A stretch of DNA of 38,771 nucleotides from a virus, in IMG/VR virus record IMGVR_UViG_3300042458_001162, positions 1 through 38,771 of that record; one strand, given 5' to 3'. Positions within the stretch are counted from its first letter, which is position 1, and each line of letters begins with the position of its first letter. Below, piece by piece: positions 24,223-32,420 of this stretch. Made by a program: the position numbers and the translations under genes. The notes below the pieces were generated by a model. It saw only the letters and a list, made by a program, of their open reading frames with translations, had not been told where the DNA came from and did not search any database.

Positions 24223-25523
24223 TATTCAGATGTCATTTGAGAGTCAGGATCCTGAGTAATTCTCATAAGATCGTAACTGATTAAAAATCGTTGGCGGGCA
24301 TTCTTGTACCCGTCATTTCTATTGGCAATTAATTTTAGTATGTATTCACGATTAGCATGCATGATCTCATCTTGTATGATACCGAACATTGCATCAACCG
24401 TATGTCCTAATGCCGCAGACTCTGAAATGTTATTTGCACTTAAGTCAGTGCTTCCAAAACCTGAACGGTTTATTTGAGTGGCTGTAATGATTGCCCAATT
24501 GTTTCGCATTGCCATAGCTCGAAGATCTTCAGCAATTTGCTTAATCTTCATGTATGTATTTTCGGAGTTAGGGTTTCTCCAGTTTTTCAAGATGTTAATA
24601 TAATCCAGGACAATTACTTTAAACTTAATTCCTTTGATTTCTTCCATCTTAATCAAGTAACGTTCAATGTCAGGTACACCAGCAGAAGATGTTGGGAATT
24701 CTTTTACATATAATTTCCCAGGGACCTGTAGGCTTTCATAACCCATGTTACTGATTTTGTGTTTCATCATGGTTCTGTCTTCCGCAATAACATCATATTC
24801 TTTCATGTTAATACCTAAAAGATTTGCACCTAAACGTTTAATAAGTTTACGGTCTCTCATCTCTAATGATAAAACCGCTGTGTTATAACCTAGCTTAACA
24901 GAGTTAGCCGCAACGTTTGCTAACCAGATTGACTTACCAATCTTCATTTCTCCAATAAAACAGAATAGGGCTTTAGAATACCAACCACCACCAAGGACAA
25001 GATCCATCATTGGGATTCCTGTACTAAATGTATCAGTTGAAGGCTGGTGATGCGATTCAGGATTAAAGAAATCCAAACCTTCATCAAAATTAAATTGAAT
25101 GTTATTACGTTCAGTTATAATGTTCTTAGCATTTTGAACTACGTCTTTAACGTTTTCAGTAGTAACTTTTGTGGTCTTAAGATAATTTAATAAGTCGTAA
25201 ACTGATAGATCAAGATTCTTATACTCAATCCAAGATTCTGCAGTTTCTCTTAACCATTCATCTTCGTATTCTTTAAGGTTAACTTCATAAAGATAATCAA
25301 TTTTCTTGTTATCCAATTCTTCGGATAAACCTTTCATTTTGATTAATTCATTAATCTGTGAACGGGTTGGTATGTCATTATACTTTTCAGTAAATTCCTG
25401 AGCTATTTCGTATATCTTACGTATATCTGCAGTATCGAAAAAGCGAGATTTAACGACATCCAGTAATTCCCTCCTATCCATCAGATAGTGGAAAAAGATT
25501 TTTTCTAAGTGTGTTGCTACCAT
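24222..25523 (-). CDS. Replicative DNA helicase, gp41-like (DnaB family)
   Basis: 433 residues. N-terminal helical domain (1-140), then a RecA-type ATPase with TFSTGIPMMDLVLGGGW (165-181), Walker A GEMKIGKS (191-198), SLEMRDRK (about 220-227), Walker B FKVIVLDYINIL, and AIITATQINRSG with the sensor Gln. Walker A has Lys-Ile-Gly-Lys-Ser, in the pattern of T4 gp41. It unwinds the fork as a hexamer. Neighbours UvsX, polymerase and clamp make a replication/recombination operon. Confidence 0.93.
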   Translation of the reverse strand: MVATHLEKIFFHYLMDRRELLDVVKSRFFDTADIRKIYEIAQEFTEKYNDIPTRSQINELIKMKGLSEELDNKKIDYLYEVNLKEYEDEWLRETAESWIEYKNLDLSVYDLLNYLKTTKVTTENVKDVVQNAKNIITERNNIQFNFDEGLDFFNPESHHQPSTDTFSTGIPMMDLVLGGGWYSKALFCFIGEMKIGKSIWLANVAANSVKLGYNTAVLSLEMRDRKLIKRLGANLLGINMKEYDVIAEDRTMMKHKISNMGYESLQVPGKLYVKEFPTSSAGVPDIERYLIKMEEIKGIKFKVIVLDYINILKNWRNPNSENTYMKIKQIAEDLRAMAMRNNWAIITATQINRSGFGSTDLSANNISESAALGHTVDAMFGIIQDEIMHANREYILKLIANRNDGYKNARQRFLISYDLMRITQDPDSQMTSE

Positions 25524-25530
25524 ATTAAGT

Positions 25531-25539
25531 TATATACTC
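25531..25539 (-). promoter_or_regulatory. GAGTATATA element before the helicase (weak)
   Basis: Minus strand GAGTATATAAC in the 31-bp gap, only 7 bp before the ATG. It resembles the GAATATATA elements, but such a short leader makes promoter use doubtful. Confidence 0.2.
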
Positions 25540-25554
25540 GAAAGGTTAAATAGT

Positions 25555-25884
25555 TTACATCCACGGGTTTCTAATTAACCTGTAGTAACTGTGGCTCTTA
25601 TCTGTTCGAGTTTTTTGTAAAAATAATTCATTTTCCGGTAGCCCTTCGTCAGCTATGCTATCAAGAAAAATACGAAAATCTTTTAATGTAGCAATGCATG
25701 ATCGCATCGGTCCCCAAATGTTTTCAGCTCTAAACTCGCGGTCAAGCCATGTGCCTTCTTCGTCACCTTCCTCCAACGAACGAATCATAACGTAAATTCT
25801 GTCCGTATGAGTAGGAAACCCTGGAATCTCACTATAGATATCCAGGGCATACTTTACTTCAAGTTTGTTTTGATTAATTGTCAT
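25555..25884 (-). CDS. Protein of unknown function between UvsX and helicase
   Basis: 109 residues from the ATG at 25884, which overlaps the UvsX end by 11 bp. A longer frame up to 25947 lies wholly inside uvsX and is less likely. Mixed fold with the segments WLDREFRAENIWGPM and SHSYYRLIRNPWM; no family recognised. Coupling to uvsX suggests a recombination or replication accessory role. Confidence 0.68.
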   Translation of the reverse strand: MTINQNKLEVKYALDIYSEIPGFPTHTDRIYVMIRSLEEGDEEGTWLDREFRAENIWGPMRSCIATLKDFRIFLDSIADEGLPENELFLQKTRTDKSHSYYRLIRNPWM

Positions 25885-27130
25885 CTTCGTCGTCGTCTTC
25901 AAGAATATTGTCCATTTCCAATTCTTCAAGTTCACTAAGATCTGCAATGTTTGGTAACATAAACATTTTCTTAATTACCTTTTCATCAAGCTCACGTAGA
26001 ACTTCATCAGTAATAACTTTAGTTGTAAACAGTTCAGCAGGTTTTAATTCACAGCCTAAGTGACGAACTACAATTGATCTTGCAGTTTCTTTAGGTTCAA
26101 GATAAAGTACTCTTGTATTTCCAGCTTCATCAGTATGCTCAAAACGAGTTGGTCCAATGATTGCTTCAGCTGGTTTGCCTTTAACGTGTTTATCAAATCC
26201 TTTCTGGTCCATAAGTTTTCCTTTTTGGATTCCACAGTTTTCCCAGTTGATGAATGTTTCAAGACCAACGAATCTGTTCATACCTTTATAAAAACTGATA
26301 TGGAACTTAACAGGAATAGGACGAGCAAAACGATTCTTTGCAGGTTTAGATGTTACAATGATACCTGTCTTTTGTACACCGGCAGCAGCAGCCTCATCTC
26401 CGCCTTCTTTAAGACCAGCTTTAGAAAGTTGTAAGATTACAGACGCATTATAGATTGCTCCACCTCCACCAGAAATAGTTTGTCCTGGTATGAATGATCC
26501 AATACTTGCGTATGTGTGGTTAGTAAAGATAAATGGAATTTTCATTTCAGCAAGATCCGTTGTAATTACACGGAATAAAGAACGAAGTTCTTGTTGCTTT
26601 GTCATATCCTTTTTTTCACTACCGCTCATAGCATCACCTCTTTCTTTATTTGTGGCAAGGTTGCCTAAAGAGTCGAGGACAAGCATGATCTTAGGAAGTT
26701 CAGTTCCTTTATCTTTTGCTTTTTTCAATGTATCACATAAGTTGGTAACAAAGTGACGTACTTCTTGGGGAGTACTTACAGGTTGGTATCTGAATTTTTC
26801 TGGGTCTACTCCAAAATTACGAATGATATCTTCATCAACCGCAGCCTCAGAATCCATGTATATAATGTTGTAGTCCATTTTTTGTGCTTCACGACAAGCG
26901 TTAAGAGTCAAGAAAGTTTTACCAGTTCCAGATTCACCTGCCACACAGATAGATCTTGAGTTTGGGTATCCTCCGAAAAGTGAACCACTAAGTTGTGCAT
27001 TTAATAAGTAGTTCCCAGTGTCTATCCATTCATCAATCTTTGAGAAAGTATTGATTGTAATGATAGATCCTTTGTCATTTACTTTGGTAAGCGCGTTGTC
27101 AAGATCTGTAAAAGAAAGTTGTTTAGCCAT
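25874..27130 (-). CDS. uvsX: UvsX recombinase (RecA family)
   Basis: 418 residues. Walker A GESGTGKT (65-72), YMDSEAAVD (about 91-99) with the catalytic Glu region, Walker B-like IMLVLDSLGNL, and the strand-exchange region FTNHTYASIGSFIPGQ with a Gly-rich loop (SGGGGAIY). It ends in an acidic tail of Asp/Glu, as T4 UvsX does. It coats single-stranded DNA and drives strand invasion. Lies 16 bp after the polymerase fragment. Confidence 0.94.
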   Translation of the reverse strand: MAKQLSFTDLDNALTKVNDKGSIITINTFSKIDEWIDTGNYLLNAQLSGSLFGGYPNSRSICVAGESGTGKTFLTLNACREAQKMDYNIIYMDSEAAVDEDIIRNFGVDPEKFRYQPVSTPQEVRHFVTNLCDTLKKAKDKGTELPKIMLVLDSLGNLATNKERGDAMSGSEKKDMTKQQELRSLFRVITTDLAEMKIPFIFTNHTYASIGSFIPGQTISGGGGAIYNASVILQLSKAGLKEGGDEAAAAGVQKTGIIVTSKPAKNRFARPIPVKFHISFYKGMNRFVGLETFINWENCGIQKGKLMDQKGFDKHVKGKPAEAIIGPTRFEHTDEAGNTRVLYLEPKETARSIVVRHLGCELKPAELFTTKVITDEVLRELDEKVIKKMFMLPNIADLSELEELEMDNILEDDDEDDN

Positions 27131-27146
27131 TTTTAGAATATTATTT

Positions 27147-28328
27147 TTAGAATAGTTGTGTTCTTACAATTAGCTCCGAAGATATCGGAGGTAATCCTAT
27201 TGCACTAATAAATCGATTAAGTGGGTCAATTATGTTTTTAGCAAACTGCGTATCATAATCAACGGGAGGTGCAAATTCAATAGGATGATTTCCAGGTAAG
27301 TAAGCAAATACATTTTCACCAACACCATAGTCGGTCTTTGCATAATAGTATCTTACTTTGTCACCAGATTTGATTAATTGATATTTGTTTTTCCACTTAC
27401 TGTTATTTAATGAATAGTTGTGGAACCCAGCAGCCCGTACATGCATTGGGCAATGATTATTAAGAATAAGTTTTTTACGGTCATCAGCAACTCCTTTTTC
27501 GTAATCAGTAATTCCAGAGGACATTGAAATGTTTTCAATATTATCTAACATAAAACTATCCTTTTCTTTTTTCAGCAAGTCAGCAAGTGCTCGCATGTTA
27601 AGTTTAGTTTTTTCACGGAAGATAATCTTTAATAGCTCTTTCAATTTGTTACGAGCAAATAGCGGAGTAGAAGATTGAACAATCTCAACACCTACTGCTT
27701 TTATTTTCTCCAGTGGCTGATAATTAATACCATCACCTTGTCCATCTTTCCAAGCAATATCCATACAGTACTTTTTCTTTTTCAAAAGAATTACTGAATA
27801 AGATATCGTTTCCATTTCAAGATCTTGAATGTTTTCCGTTCCTGTTTGGTCAGCGTACTGTTTATACGATTTCTCAATATAACTTTTTATCCTATGCTTA
27901 TAAATGCCTTTAAGTAAATCACGAGGATCTCCAGGCCAGTCACAACCTTTAACAACTTCTTGGAATGTAATGTAACACGAGTCAGTATCACCGTAAATTG
28001 AAACCTCTTGAGTTACTTTTTCTGCTCGAGTTATACCAAGGATATCATGCAGTTCTTTATCACGATGCCAAAAATCTAAAAAGTAACGATTAAATATTTT
28101 GGTAGCAATTCCGCGGACCTCCTGTCCTTGCAATGTGATAGCCTCAGCAACTCTTACATTATAACCTACGAAATACGGTGAGGCTGTTGCGCCATAAACC
28201 GAGTTAATGAAAATCTTAATTGCCTGTTCTTCATTCTTCTTCAAATTCATAAGATTGGTCAGGCGACTTATTTCTGTCGTGATCTCCTCCTTTGAAGAAT
28301 TCTTTGGGTCGATCTTACAGTATTTCAT
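27147..28328 (-). CDS. DNA polymerase family B, C-terminal fragment (gp43B-type split)
   Basis: 393 residues covering only the second half of a T4 gp43-like polymerase. Motif B KIFINSVYG (38-46; T4 KALLNSLYG), motif C YGDTDS (112-117), thumb features VGVEIVQSSTP (T4 MGLETQKSSTP) and CPMHVRAAG (T4 CPFHIRGIL), and a C-terminal TQLF that may contact the clamp. The 3'-5' exonuclease domain and motif A (SLYPS) are absent and no upstream remnant exists: the ATG overlaps the clamp stop by one base (TAATG). The N-terminal half is not in this window. A free-standing start 37 codons before motif B argues for a stable two-subunit polymerase rather than decay. Confidence 0.93.
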   Translation of the reverse strand: MKYCKIDPKNSSKEEITTEISRLTNLMNLKKNEEQAIKIFINSVYGATASPYFVGYNVRVAEAITLQGQEVRGIATKIFNRYFLDFWHRDKELHDILGITRAEKVTQEVSIYGDTDSCYITFQEVVKGCDWPGDPRDLLKGIYKHRIKSYIEKSYKQYADQTGTENIQDLEMETISYSVILLKKKKYCMDIAWKDGQGDGINYQPLEKIKAVGVEIVQSSTPLFARNKLKELLKIIFREKTKLNMRALADLLKKEKDSFMLDNIENISMSSGITDYEKGVADDRKKLILNNHCPMHVRAAGFHNYSLNNSKWKNKYQLIKSGDKVRYYYAKTDYGVGENVFAYLPGNHPIEFAPPVDYDTQFAKNIIDPLNRFISAIGLPPISSELIVRTQLF

Positions 28329-29074
28329 TAGTCAGCTTTTCCGATAATCATTTTTGTTTCAGTTTCAATTGAATGGAAGATTAATCTATCCTCATTCATA
28401 TAAACCATTGTGTCTTCTTTATCCAAGTAAGCAAATTGAGATTTGTAAACTGAGATAGTCAAGTTAGCAGAAGTATCATCGATGTTTAACAAGTTAAGGT
28501 TAAATGATTTTCCTGAAGCTTTTACCACTCCGTTTTTAACAGATAAAGTTAAAAGTTTTTGGTCTGGGTCAAGTGACACAAGAGAGTTGATTCTTGCTTG
28601 TAATTCTTTTGTAAGAACAAAGCTAGTTTGCGCAGTTTCGTGATTAGCGATACGATCCATCATTTCATCAGTGATGTGCGTGAATAATCTTAAAGAAGCA
28701 CATTGATAATTGATGTCAAGAGAATCATTCTTAAGTGTAATTCCTGTACCTACTAATCCTTCAGAGGTATTTTCTGTGTCAAGGTCAAACTGAATGTTTG
28801 AATCTCCAAAGTGAGAGAACGATTTCATTAAACGGTCAAGTGAGATAACTCCAAACAATAGTGCTTGTTCTGGTGTTACTGCTTCATCACCGAATATTCT
28901 GCTTAATTCGATTTTTGATGATTTCACAACACTTCTTTCAGGTGTATGTGTTTTTGCTTTAAAATAACCGTCTTCAACTTCGATAAGTAAAGATGGAGCT
29001 ACAGAAGAAAATCGCTTTAAGAAATTTGTTAGTTCTTCAGAAGATTGTAGTTGTAATTGAATTTGATTGCTCAT
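28328..29074 (-). CDS. Sliding clamp, gp45-like
   Basis: 248 residues with low but patterned resemblance to T4 gp45 (228 aa): two similar beta-rich halves, LLFGVISLDRLMKSFSHFG in the first, and a second half with LTKELQARINSLVSL, LLTLSVKNGVVKASGKSF and a final YMNEDRLIFHSIETETKM. Direct coupling to the polymerase fragment supports the call. The clamp tethers polymerase and, in T4-like phages, also activates late transcription with gp55. Preceded by a GAATATA element. Confidence 0.7.
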   Translation of the reverse strand: MSNQIQLQLQSSEELTNFLKRFSSVAPSLLIEVEDGYFKAKTHTPERSVVKSSKIELSRIFGDEAVTPEQALLFGVISLDRLMKSFSHFGDSNIQFDLDTENTSEGLVGTGITLKNDSLDINYQCASLRLFTHITDEMMDRIANHETAQTSFVLTKELQARINSLVSLDPDQKLLTLSVKNGVVKASGKSFNLNLLNIDDTSANLTISVYKSQFAYLDKEDTMVYMNEDRLIFHSIETETKMIIGKAD

Positions 29075-29100
29075 TAGTTAAAATTTAATTGTTTAGTTTT

Positions 29101-29110
29101 TATATTCATT
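29101..29110 (-). promoter_or_regulatory. GAATATA element before the sliding clamp
   Basis: Minus strand AATGAATATAAAAAC, 26 bp before the clamp ATG in a 53-bp gap. Same AATGAATATA core as before portal; a probable promoter for the clamp-polymerase-uvsX-helicase operon. Confidence 0.35.
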
Positions 29111-29127
29111 AATTGGTAATAAGTTCT

Positions 29128-29733
29128 TTAAATGATCTCATCTATTAGACCATATTTTTTACATTTCTTTGCACTCCACCAAATATCACGAGATAGGATT
29201 TTATCCATTTCCTCAACAGGAATCGTAGTGTATTTTTTATAGTGCTTTTTAATAGTTTTCATAATGCCATCATTATTATCCAAGTGATCTTTCATTGCTG
29301 AATGTTTTCCCCAGCAAGCATCACTAAGTTCATGAACAAGCATGTATGCGTTTTCTCTCATTAACCTTTTGGAACCGGCTACTGAAATAATAGTTGCACC
29401 AGATGCAGCAGCACCTTCAACGATAGTTATAATTGGCACCACTTTAGAAATTCTCGCAATTGTGTCAGCAATTGCGAAAGATGCAAATACATCACCGCCC
29501 ATAGAATTAATATGTAACCAAATTGGAGCTGGCGGATTAACTTCATGCATTGAAGAAAATGCCGAAGGTGCCATTTGCATTGACACTGTCTGTAAAAGTT
29601 TGTTTAGTTCTAATGCTGATTCTGATGATACTTCTGTATAAAAATATACGTGGTCTCCTAGTGCTGATACTCCACTTACGCCTGGCATTGGAAATTCCAT
29701 ATCATCATTGTTTTTGTTTTTGTCTCTATTCAT
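29128..29733 (-). CDS. ClpP-like serine protease
   Basis: 201 residues from the ATG at 29733, which overlaps the topoisomerase stop by 8 bp; the longer frame to 29853 is inside that gene. ClpP-fold features: IWLHINSMGGDV (71-82, oxyanion/turn), VEGAAASGATI (105-115, nucleophile S111), and MLVHELSDA (131-139, general base H134); the Asp is less certain. It could be a Clp-type protease acting on host or phage proteins, or, since some phages use ClpP-fold enzymes for head maturation, a prohead protease. It sits among replication genes, but two genes with capsid-targeting-like ends lie about 1.5 kb away. Confidence 0.85.
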   Translation of the reverse strand: MNRDKNKNNDDMEFPMPGVSGVSALGDHVYFYTEVSSESALELNKLLQTVSMQMAPSAFSSMHEVNPPAPIWLHINSMGGDVFASFAIADTIARISKVVPIITIVEGAAASGATIISVAGSKRLMRENAYMLVHELSDACWGKHSAMKDHLDNNDGIMKTIKKHYKKYTTIPVEEMDKILSRDIWWSAKKCKKYGLIDEII

Positions 29734-31144
29734 AGTTTTCGGATTCTTCATCATCATCCGCGGATTGTGAATTGCCAAAGACTGCAATACCATCGATCTC
29801 TTCTTCATCAATAAATAAGTTTGCTGAAGAGCTACTTCTGTTTGTAGTTCCACGTTTAAGCGACGTGTCTGTCATTCCTGCCAAAACAGTTATTGCTTCG
29901 TTAAGTTCGATTTCTTGTTTCTTAAGCTCTTCTGTTAGTTCTTTAATTTTTGCTCGTGTTCTTTCTAATTCTTGCTCGGTTAATGATTTTAGATAAATAG
30001 ATTCAAGACGTCTGCGGATATTAGGATATCCTTTAGTTAAAGTTTTTAGGAATGCTTCAATTTGATCATCGGTAATCATTTGCGTTTTTTTGCCTTCAAG
30101 CATAAATAGCAAATACTTTTCCTTTTGAATTGAGAACTGTAGTTCATCAACGTTTTCTTGTTTAAAGTACTCTAATCTTTTAACTCTTAATTCTGATATG
30201 CGGTAACGGTAATCATCAATGTAATCTTCAATACGATTATATTCCAAAACCATTCCGTCTTTAACAAAGACTGGTGTTTCAGTCACAATCATTTTAATCG
30301 ATTTATCTACTGCTTCAACGAATACCGGCCATTCTTCCTTTGTTCCAGTGAACTGTAAAAGAATGTCAACATTTACTTGAGAGTTGTTAGTCAATTTAAT
30401 TGAATGATTAGCAATAAGGTTTTCTATCTTTTTCAAGAATGAACCGTATTTCATCAACGGTGGTAATTCTGTAATACGAATAGTTTTAGCAGTTGGGTTA
30501 TTTTCAGAAACTCCTTCAATTAACCAGGTTTTATCTAATCCTTTGTATCTTGAAACTTTACCACCAAAGTTTTTAAATTTTGGTTTAACTTCTTTAGCTT
30601 TTCCGTCAAGATATTTTTGTACGTCTCCAAGATCTCGTGGTAAAACTGTAGTTGCATAACCAACAGCAATTCCAATTATAGTGTTTGTTAATCCGATTGG
30701 CAAATCTACCCATAGCGGTTTCCAAGCACCTTCATCGTTTTTCTCATTTAAGAAATTGCTTTTACGTATCACTTCGGCAATTTTGGGATTAATTCTAACT
30801 GACGTATAACGTGCAGCAGATGCCTCGTGATTAATTGGTGATCCAAAGAATCCATCACCAAGAAGTAGTTGCTCGGAGTTTCCAAATGGACGAGCAAGTT
30901 TGTTTATTGCACCAGTCAAAGATTTATCTCCGTGGTGATATCCATCAGTTATACAAGATCCTACTAAGCCTAAAGATTTGTTAAAACTGTGTGGAGCGTT
31001 CAGCATGATAATTCGCTGAACATTTGTTAACCCATCGTAAAAAGAAGGAATACCTCGATTTTCTAAAACATATAAAGCGTAGTTTCTGAAGTTGGTATCA
31101 ATCTGTCTTGAGATAGGTAAAGGATAAATTTTAGATTTTGCCAT
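29726..31144 (-). CDS. DNA topoisomerase II medium subunit, gp52-like (GyrA/ParC-type)
   Basis: 472 residues, near T4 gp52 (442 aa). DNA cleavage-reunion core: DGLTNVQRIIM (37-47), HHGDKSLTGAI (70-80), and the active-site Tyr113 within ASAARYTSVR, preceded by R112. A coiled-coil region lies about 300-400. It lacks the GyrA beta-pinwheel, as in T4. The C-terminus is acidic. It pairs with the ATPase subunit at 32421-34238. Confidence 0.93.
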   Translation of the reverse strand: MAKSKIYPLPISRQIDTNFRNYALYVLENRGIPSFYDGLTNVQRIIMLNAPHSFNKSLGLVGSCITDGYHHGDKSLTGAINKLARPFGNSEQLLLGDGFFGSPINHEASAARYTSVRINPKIAEVIRKSNFLNEKNDEGAWKPLWVDLPIGLTNTIIGIAVGYATTVLPRDLGDVQKYLDGKAKEVKPKFKNFGGKVSRYKGLDKTWLIEGVSENNPTAKTIRITELPPLMKYGSFLKKIENLIANHSIKLTNNSQVNVDILLQFTGTKEEWPVFVEAVDKSIKMIVTETPVFVKDGMVLEYNRIEDYIDDYRYRISELRVKRLEYFKQENVDELQFSIQKEKYLLFMLEGKKTQMITDDQIEAFLKTLTKGYPNIRRRLESIYLKSLTEQELERTRAKIKELTEELKKQEIELNEAITVLAGMTDTSLKRGTTNRSSSSANLFIDEEEIDGIAVFGNSQSADDDEESENYE

Positions 31145-31165
31145 TTAAGTACAAGTATTTAGTTT

Positions 31166-31172
31166 TATATTC
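31166..31172 (-). promoter_or_regulatory. GAATATA element before the topoisomerase medium subunit
   Basis: Minus strand CAAGAATATAAAACT, 21 bp before the ATG at 31144 and just after the terminator at 31201-31234. The terminator plus promoter arrangement suggests a new transcript starts here. Confidence 0.4.
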
Positions 31173-31200
31173 TTGAGTGGTCAATTAGTTTTTGGAAAAC

Positions 31201-31234
31201 AAAAAAGGAACTCAAAATTAATTGGTTCCTTTTG
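31201..31234 (-). terminator. Rho-independent terminator after the acidic protein gene
   Basis: Nine-bp stem AAAAGGAAC (31203-31211) with GTTCCTTTT (31225-31233), 13-nt loop, followed on the minus strand by TTTTTTGTTTT. The A/T flanks on both sides make it potentially bidirectional. Confidence 0.78.
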
Positions 31235-31254
31235 TATAGTATGTTTGAATTAGA

Positions 31255-31587
31255 TTAGTCCTCAGGCAATTCTTCTACATCATCTTCTTCTTCGTCTTCA
31301 TCCTCTTCCTCTTTTTCTTCTTCCTCGCCTGCGTCTTTAGCAGCATCATCAGCAACTTCTTCAGTTTCTTCTTCAGTCTCTTCAGCTGGAGCTTCTTCTG
31401 TTGCATCAGCAGCAGCATCAGTTTCAGCAGAGGCTATTTTTTCTGCAGGAGTTTCTTCTTTGTCGGTATCAGCACCAGTATCGGTGTTTACATCCTCTAC
31501 ATCTGTTTTCTCAGTGTCTTCAGTATCTACATTCTGTTTTACTAAATCTTCCTTAACAAATGCCTCAAACGTTTTTAAGTGTTTCAT
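31255..31587 (-). CDS. Very acidic low-complexity protein with capsid-targeting-like N-terminus
   Basis: 110 residues. After the first 15 (MKHLKTFEAFVKEDL) nearly all residues are Glu, Asp, Ala, Thr or Val, with pure Glu/Asp runs near the end. The N-terminus matches that of the next gene (MKHFISFENFVNEKL) and resembles the T4 capsid-targeting sequence MKTYQEFIAEA of internal head proteins, cleaved after the Glu. An acidic internal protein or scaffold component packaged in the prohead fits. It is transcribed together with the neighbouring 128-residue gene and closed by a terminator. Confidence 0.75.
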   Translation of the reverse strand: MKHLKTFEAFVKEDLVKQNVDTEDTEKTDVEDVNTDTGADTDKEETPAEKIASAETDAAADATEEAPAEETEEETEEVADDAAKDAGEEEEKEEEDEDEEEDDVEELPED

Positions 31588-31613
31588 TGTTATTTGGTTA
31601 TTTTTGTTTTTGA

Positions 31614-32000
31614 TTATACGTTAGCTTTTAAGAATTTAGCAATATCTTTACTAAGTTGTTTTGCGTCGGAAAATGTTTTTCCTCCAAATTCTTGTTGTGC
31701 TTTTTTAATTGCTGCAATACCTTTATCTTCATCACATTTAATGATTGTCACATAATCATAACCGCCACGGCTATTAGGGTAAGCATTAACTAAGGCTTTC
31801 TTTCGATCTTCCCATTGAATATGACCATTTTGTAAATGACTAATTGCTGGTGACTTACTAGAATCACTGATTAATAGTTCATTTTCTCCACCTGTTGGGT
31901 GAATATCTTTCAAGTCTTTTACTGTAACACTTTCTGTTAAAGTATCTTCAGTATTTAGTTTTTCGTTAACGAAATTTTCAAATGATATAAAATGTTTCAT
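31614..32000 (-). CDS. Candidate internal head protein with capsid-targeting-like N-terminus
   Basis: 128 residues. N-terminus MKHFISFENFVNEKL, parallel to the neighbouring acidic protein. Residues about 40-128 form a compact basic alpha/beta domain (VTIIKCDEDKGIAAIKKAQQ, then a Lys-rich helix) with no recognised family. If the first 15 residues are a head-targeting tag, the rest would be carried in the capsid and perhaps injected. Confidence 0.7.
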   Translation of the reverse strand: MKHFISFENFVNEKLNTEDTLTESVTVKDLKDIHPTGGENELLISDSSKSPAISHLQNGHIQWEDRKKALVNAYPNSRGGYDYVTIIKCDEDKGIAAIKKAQQEFGGKTFSDAKQLSKDIAKFLKANV

Positions 32001-32011
32001 ATTTTCTAATC

Positions 32012-32371
32012 TTATTTTAAAGTAAGTAAATACTTAAGTTGTTGAACATCTGCAACAATCTCGTCTTTAATGTTACTTAATTCTGAATCTTGTTCTGCCA
32101 TAAATGCATCAGCAAAAAATTCTTCAACCGATTTTAAGAATGCGTCAACTTTGATGCTATCATAATCAGCAAGCGTAAATTCTGTAGCTCCACCTAAACG
32201 TGGTCTTTGGTATTTACCGCTGTATACTTCAATTAAACGATCAAACTTATCCCCAAGAGATTCGTAAGTTCTGTCAAATGCGTTATGTTCTGCGAAAGAT
32301 TCAGTTTGCCAGTGTAAAATTTTAATCTGTGCAGAAATTTGCAGTACATTTAATAAAAGTTCTTTTTCCAT
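32012..32371 (-). CDS. Dps/ferritin-like helical protein (DUF5856 type)
   Basis: 119 residues. LHWQTESFAEHNAFDRTYE (19-37) followed by DKFDRLIEVYSGKY fits the DUF5856 phage family, which resembles the Dps/ferritin four-helix bundle (LHWxTxxxxxH and D/E metal-ligand spacing). The C-terminal half is helical. Function in phages is not established; DNA protection or oxidative defence is inference. It lies 11 bp upstream of the two capsid-targeting-like genes but lacks that tag. Confidence 0.75.
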   Translation of the reverse strand: MEKELLLNVLQISAQIKILHWQTESFAEHNAFDRTYESLGDKFDRLIEVYSGKYQRPRLGGATEFTLADYDSIKVDAFLKSVEEFFADAFMAEQDSELSNIKDEIVADVQQLKYLLTLK

Positions 32372-32420
32372 TATATGTTTGTTCTATTTTGATATTTGGT
32401 ATATATCATAGGAAAAAAAC

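Noticed and set aside
29734-29853. Longer N-terminus for the ClpP-like protein
   Set aside because: The extra 40 codons lie wholly within the topoisomerase gene, are Met/Lys-rich and do not look like ClpP; the ATG at 29733 gives normal length and an 8-bp overlap.
31255-31587. Acidic protein gene as non-coding low-complexity sequence
   Set aside because: It has a conserved-looking N-terminus shared with its neighbour, an uninterrupted frame and a terminator just after its stop.
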